A stretch of 15,424 bases of DNA, taken from contig DBMZ01000036.1 in the NCBI GenBank assembly GCA_002299005.1, forward strand, positions 43,330 through 58,753, written 5' to 3'. Both the position numbers and the translations under genes were made by a program. Position 1 is the first letter of the stretch, and every line of letters starts with the position of its first letter. Shown here piece after piece: positions 12,911 to 15,424 of the stretch. This stretch comes from Alphaproteobacteria bacterium UBA685 (GTDB lineage: Bacteria > Pseudomonadota > Alphaproteobacteria > Puniceispirillales > Puniceispirillaceae). The notes under the pieces were generated by a model that was given only the letters and a program-made list of their open reading frames with translations, searched no databases and was not told the origin of the DNA.

Positions 12911-14483
12911 ATTTAAGAAGCGTGGCAAGCGTGTCTGCCTCTTCCGGGTCCTTATCCCACCTGATAGCATGAAAGCGCGGAAAGCGCATGGCGACACCGC
13001 TTTTATGGCGTGATGAGAGATGCAATGAATCAAACGCCGCCTCGATGACTAATTTTTGCTCAACTTCCCTTACCGGGCCAAATTTTGCCACCGTATGGTC
13101 GCGGACAAATTTATCTAATTTTTGCAATTCCGCATCCGTAAACCCGGAATAAGCTTTACCCACTGGCACAAGCACCCTGCCCTCTGGCGTATCCTTCCAA
13201 GCGCCAAAGGTGAAGTCTGAATATTTTGACGACCGCTTTCCATGGCCACGCTGGGCATACATGATAACCAAATCAGCGGAAAGCGGATCACGTTTCCACT
13301 TAAACCATTCCCCCTTGATACGCCCAAGCTGATAGGGAGATTGCTTGCGCTTTAGCATCACCCCTTCGATGAGGCCATCAGAACGGCAATCACCGCGCAT
13401 CTTCTCTAACTCTGGCCAATCCTTGGCCTCTATTAAGGGCGATAGATCAAGCTTTTCATGCGCCATCGCGGCCAATTCAGTTTCAAGAATTTGACGCCTA
13501 TCAGTCAAAGGCATGGGCCGCAAATCATCCCCGCCAGACATCAAAATATCATAGCAACGCATAAAAACAGGGCTATTTTCAATCATTTTGGCAGAGGGCT
13601 TTTTGCGGTTCAGCCGTTGCTGCAAATCATTGAAAGAACCAAGCGATTGCGGCGCCCCTGCCAATAGCTCACCATCTAAAACGCCTTCAAACACATGACC
13701 TGCAATCATCTCAGGGAATGCGTGCGAGATATCATCACCTGAGCGCGAAAACAGCCTGACACCATCCTTGGCAGAGACAAGCTGTACACGCGCCCCATCC
13801 CATTTCCATTCTATTTGATAGTCTGACAGACGAAGGCTCTCTTGGTCAGTCTCCTCAAGCGGATTGGCCAGCATAAGCGGCTTAAAGACCGCTCTTCCTT
13901 CTGATTGCGGTTTTGGCTTGCGCCCTTCTAACCAGTCAAATAGCGGCTCATAGGGCGGGCTGATAAGGGGCCATATTTCCTCTATATCCTCAACCGGCTT
14001 ATCAAAAGCCCCTGCCAGTGCCACGCGCATCAAGCGCGCCGACACCCCAACGCGCAAGCCGCCTGTCGCCAGCTTTAACAAGGCCCATCTTTGTGTTTGA
14101 TCAAGCCTGTCTAAATAGTACCGCATCTGCGCTTCGGCCTCAGCACGGCTTGCCCCTTGCAAAAACCGCACCATCTCGCCAAGCGCAAAATCTTCGTGAT
14201 TATGGGCATGTGTTTGCGGCCATAATAGCGAGACTGTCTCGGCTAAATCACCGACAAAATCATAAGACAGCGCAAATAGCACCTCATCTGTGGTGCTTGC
14301 GGCTAAATCGCGGATCATCTTGCCCTTTACATGCGGCAAGGTAAGATCGCCTGTGATAGCCGCGACACCAAAACCGCGCGCATCGCCAGAATTGTTTTGA
14401 AGCCAAGCGGTTAAATGCGCTAATTTCGCGTTTCGGCCGGGCGAGAAGACTAGATTTTCAAGCAAACTGGCAAAGGCTCTCAT
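12900..14483 (-). CDS. ATP-dependent DNA ligase of the exonuclease/Lhr-associated type
   Basis: It joins DNA nicks through an enzyme-AMP intermediate. The 527 residues fit the bacterial family found in a cassette with an exonuclease, an Lhr-type helicase and a phosphoesterase. An N-terminal DNA-binding domain covers about residues 1-200. The nucleotidyltransferase core has the AMP-accepting Lys227 in EWKWDGARVQL (motif I), VLDGELLAG with Glu272 (motif III), EGVMLKRK starting at Glu373 (motif IV) and WFKWKR with Lys395 and Lys397 (motif V). The OB domain is C-terminal, from about 410. All motifs are intact. GGAGGGAG (14498-14491) lies seven bases before the ATG, a strong ribosome binding site inside the exonuclease gene, and the two genes overlap as ATGA. 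This is not the main replicative ligase LigA, so a repair role is likely. Confidence 0.94.
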   Translation of the reverse strand: MRAFASLLENLVFSPGRNAKLAHLTAWLQNNSGDARGFGVAAITGDLTLPHVKGKMIRDLAASTTDEVLFALSYDFVGDLAETVSLLWPQTHAHNHEDFALGEMVRFLQGASRAEAEAQMRYYLDRLDQTQRWALLKLATGGLRVGVSARLMRVALAGAFDKPVEDIEEIWPLISPPYEPLFDWLEGRKPKPQSEGRAVFKPLMLANPLEETDQESLRLSDYQIEWKWDGARVQLVSAKDGVRLFSRSGDDISHAFPEMIAGHVFEGVLDGELLAGAPQSLGSFNDLQQRLNRKKPSAKMIENSPVFMRCYDILMSGGDDLRPMPLTDRRQILETELAAMAHEKLDLSPLIEAKDWPELEKMRGDCRSDGLIEGVMLKRKQSPYQLGRIKGEWFKWKRDPLSADLVIMYAQRGHGKRSSKYSDFTFGAWKDTPEGRVLVPVGKAYSGFTDAELQKLDKFVRDHTVAKFGPVREVEQKLVIEAAFDSLHLSSRHKSGVAMRFPRFHAIRWDKDPEEADTLATLLKLIS

Positions 14484-15424
14484 CCTTCATCTCCCTCCGC
14501 CCGCTCAAAGCCTATTAGCGCGAGTGCCTTTGCTTTACGCCCTTGCCTGCCTAGCTGATGGATAAGCGCCTCTTCATTGCCATGCGTGACCCAGACCTCA
14601 GCCGGGTTTATATCTTCGATGGTCTGCAGAATATCTGGCCAATCAGCATGGTCAGATAATATCAAAGGCACTTCGACAGACCGCTGTTTGGCACGCGCCT
14701 TGACCTGCATCCAACCAGAAGCAAAACAGATGATAGGATCAGGCAGACGATTGGCCCAAGGGCCGCCAATGGCAGAAGGCGGGCCCATAATAATCTGACC
14801 AGCAAGCTCTTTATTTGCCGCGCCTCTTGGCTTTTCTGGCAATGGCAAAAGCGTGCCAAGCGCCGCCCCTTGAGAAATATAATAATCGCATAAGGCTTTG
14901 AGAGCGCCATGAATATAAATAGGCGCATCATAACCTGATTGGCGCAAAAGCGCGATAACCCTTTGTGCTTTGCCAAGCGCATAAGCACCAATAAAACAAC
15001 TGCGTTGGGGAAATAATCGCAGAATCTGCTTTAGTTTTTCAATCTCGCCAACCGGGTCTGGATGTGAAAAAACCGGCAGCCCAAAAGTCGCCTCGGTGAT
15101 AAATACATCACATGGCACAACCTCAAATGGTGTCACGGTTGGATCATAAGCGCGCTTATAGTCACCGGCGGCTATAAGACGCTTACCCGCATAATCAAGA
15201 ATGATTTGCGCAGAGCCCAGCACATGGCCCGCAGATGCCATCGAAATAACAACATCCCCTTCTTGACGACTTTGCCCATAATCAAGGGCAATCGCATTGG
15301 CGGTAAAATTTGCACCATAACGCAGTGCCATAATCTCAAGCGTTTGGGATGTGGCTATGACCTGCCCATGACCGGCTCTGGCATGGTCGGCATGGCCATG
15401 CGTAATAAGCGCGCGTGGCACAGG
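14480..15424 (-). CDS. Ligase-associated MBL-fold/beta-CASP exonuclease (partial, N-terminus off window)
   Basis: A putative DNA exonuclease of the metallo-beta-lactamase fold with a beta-CASP domain, related to SNM1/Pso2 and CPSF-type nucleases. The metal-binding motif THGHADHA is at the start of the visible part. SAGHVLGSAQI, AAGDYKRAYDPT, ITEATFGLP, LSDHADW and WVTHGNEEAL follow in the order expected for this family. 314 residues are visible. The frame is still open at the window edge (CCT at 15424-15422 before a GTG at 15421). Relatives have roughly 20-30 more residues before the HxHxDH motif, so the true start is off the window and the GTG is not the start. It is the first gene of a pair with the ligase (ATGA overlap) and probably processes DNA ends before sealing. 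Confidence 0.92.
   Translation of the reverse strand, partial: PVPRALITHGHADHARAGHGQVIATSQTLEIMALRYGANFTANAIALDYGQSRQEGDVVISMASAGHVLGSAQIILDYAGKRLIAAGDYKRAYDPTVTPFEVVPCDVFITEATFGLPVFSHPDPVGEIEKLKQILRLFPQRSCFIGAYALGKAQRVIALLRQSGYDAPIYIHGALKALCDYYISQGAALGTLLPLPEKPRGAANKELAGQIIMGPPSAIGGPWANRLPDPIICFASGWMQVKARAKQRSVEVPLILSDHADWPDILQTIEDINPAEVWVTHGNEEALIHQLGRQGRKAKALALIGFERAEGDEG

Noticed and set aside
1..15424. Mobile elements, CRISPR arrays, rRNA or tRNA genes
   Set aside because: Genes run almost edge to edge. No transposase, integrase, regularly spaced repeats or tRNA-like cloverleaf was seen by reading. A tRNAscan or Infernal run could still find a short structured RNA in the gaps.

Overview
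The window looks like a chromosomal segment of a marine-type alphaproteobacterium. The evidence is gene order: the order rplI-dnaB-alr-(ABC pair)-radA-cvpA-purF-SDR is typical of Alphaproteobacteria. The bifunctional MnmC, the Bacillus-type [4Fe-4S] PurF and the ligase-associated exonuclease also fit. The moderate G+C by eye would suit a SAR116/Puniceispirillales-like genome, but that placement is inference. No mobile element, CRISPR array, rRNA or tRNA gene was seen.

Region 1 (1-8823, + strand) is a dense housekeeping block. It opens with the last codons of a gene that is most likely rplI, closed by a strong intrinsic terminator. Then follow dnaB (replicative helicase), alr (alanine racemase), an MlaE/MlaF-type lipid ABC transporter pair, radA (recombination), cvpA (membrane protein), purF (first step of purine synthesis) and a short-chain dehydrogenase. 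Several junctions overlap or nearly touch (mlaE/mlaF, mlaF/radA, purF/SDR), so much of it is probably co-transcribed.

Region 2 (8820-10667, - strand) is mnmC, a two-domain tRNA wobble-uridine modification enzyme. It converges on the SDR gene, and the two stop codons share one CTAG. A short divergent region (10668-10785) separates mnmC from cfa and carries repeated TTTGCGC half-sites.

Region 3 (10786-12890, + strand) is a cyclopropane-fatty-acid synthase, a YcgN-family cysteine-cluster protein overlapping it by 40 nt, an unrecognised 61-residue single-span membrane protein with a strong ribosome binding site, and a 50-residue DUF2256 zinc-ribbon-like protein.

Region 4 (12900-15424, - strand) holds an ATP-dependent DNA ligase and, overlapping it by ATGA, the upstream gene for the ligase-associated metallo-beta-lactamase/beta-CASP exonuclease, which runs off the window edge. 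These are two members of the known exonuclease-ligase-Lhr helicase-phosphoesterase repair cassette; the other two are not visible here. No gene-free stretch reaches 300 bases.

No clearly new multi-gene system is seen. The most useful leads are the small unrecognised membrane protein among cysteine-rich neighbours, the divergent-region half-sites, the DnaA-box-like repeats before dnaB, the split ligase cassette, and the Met-rich mini-ORF before cvpA.
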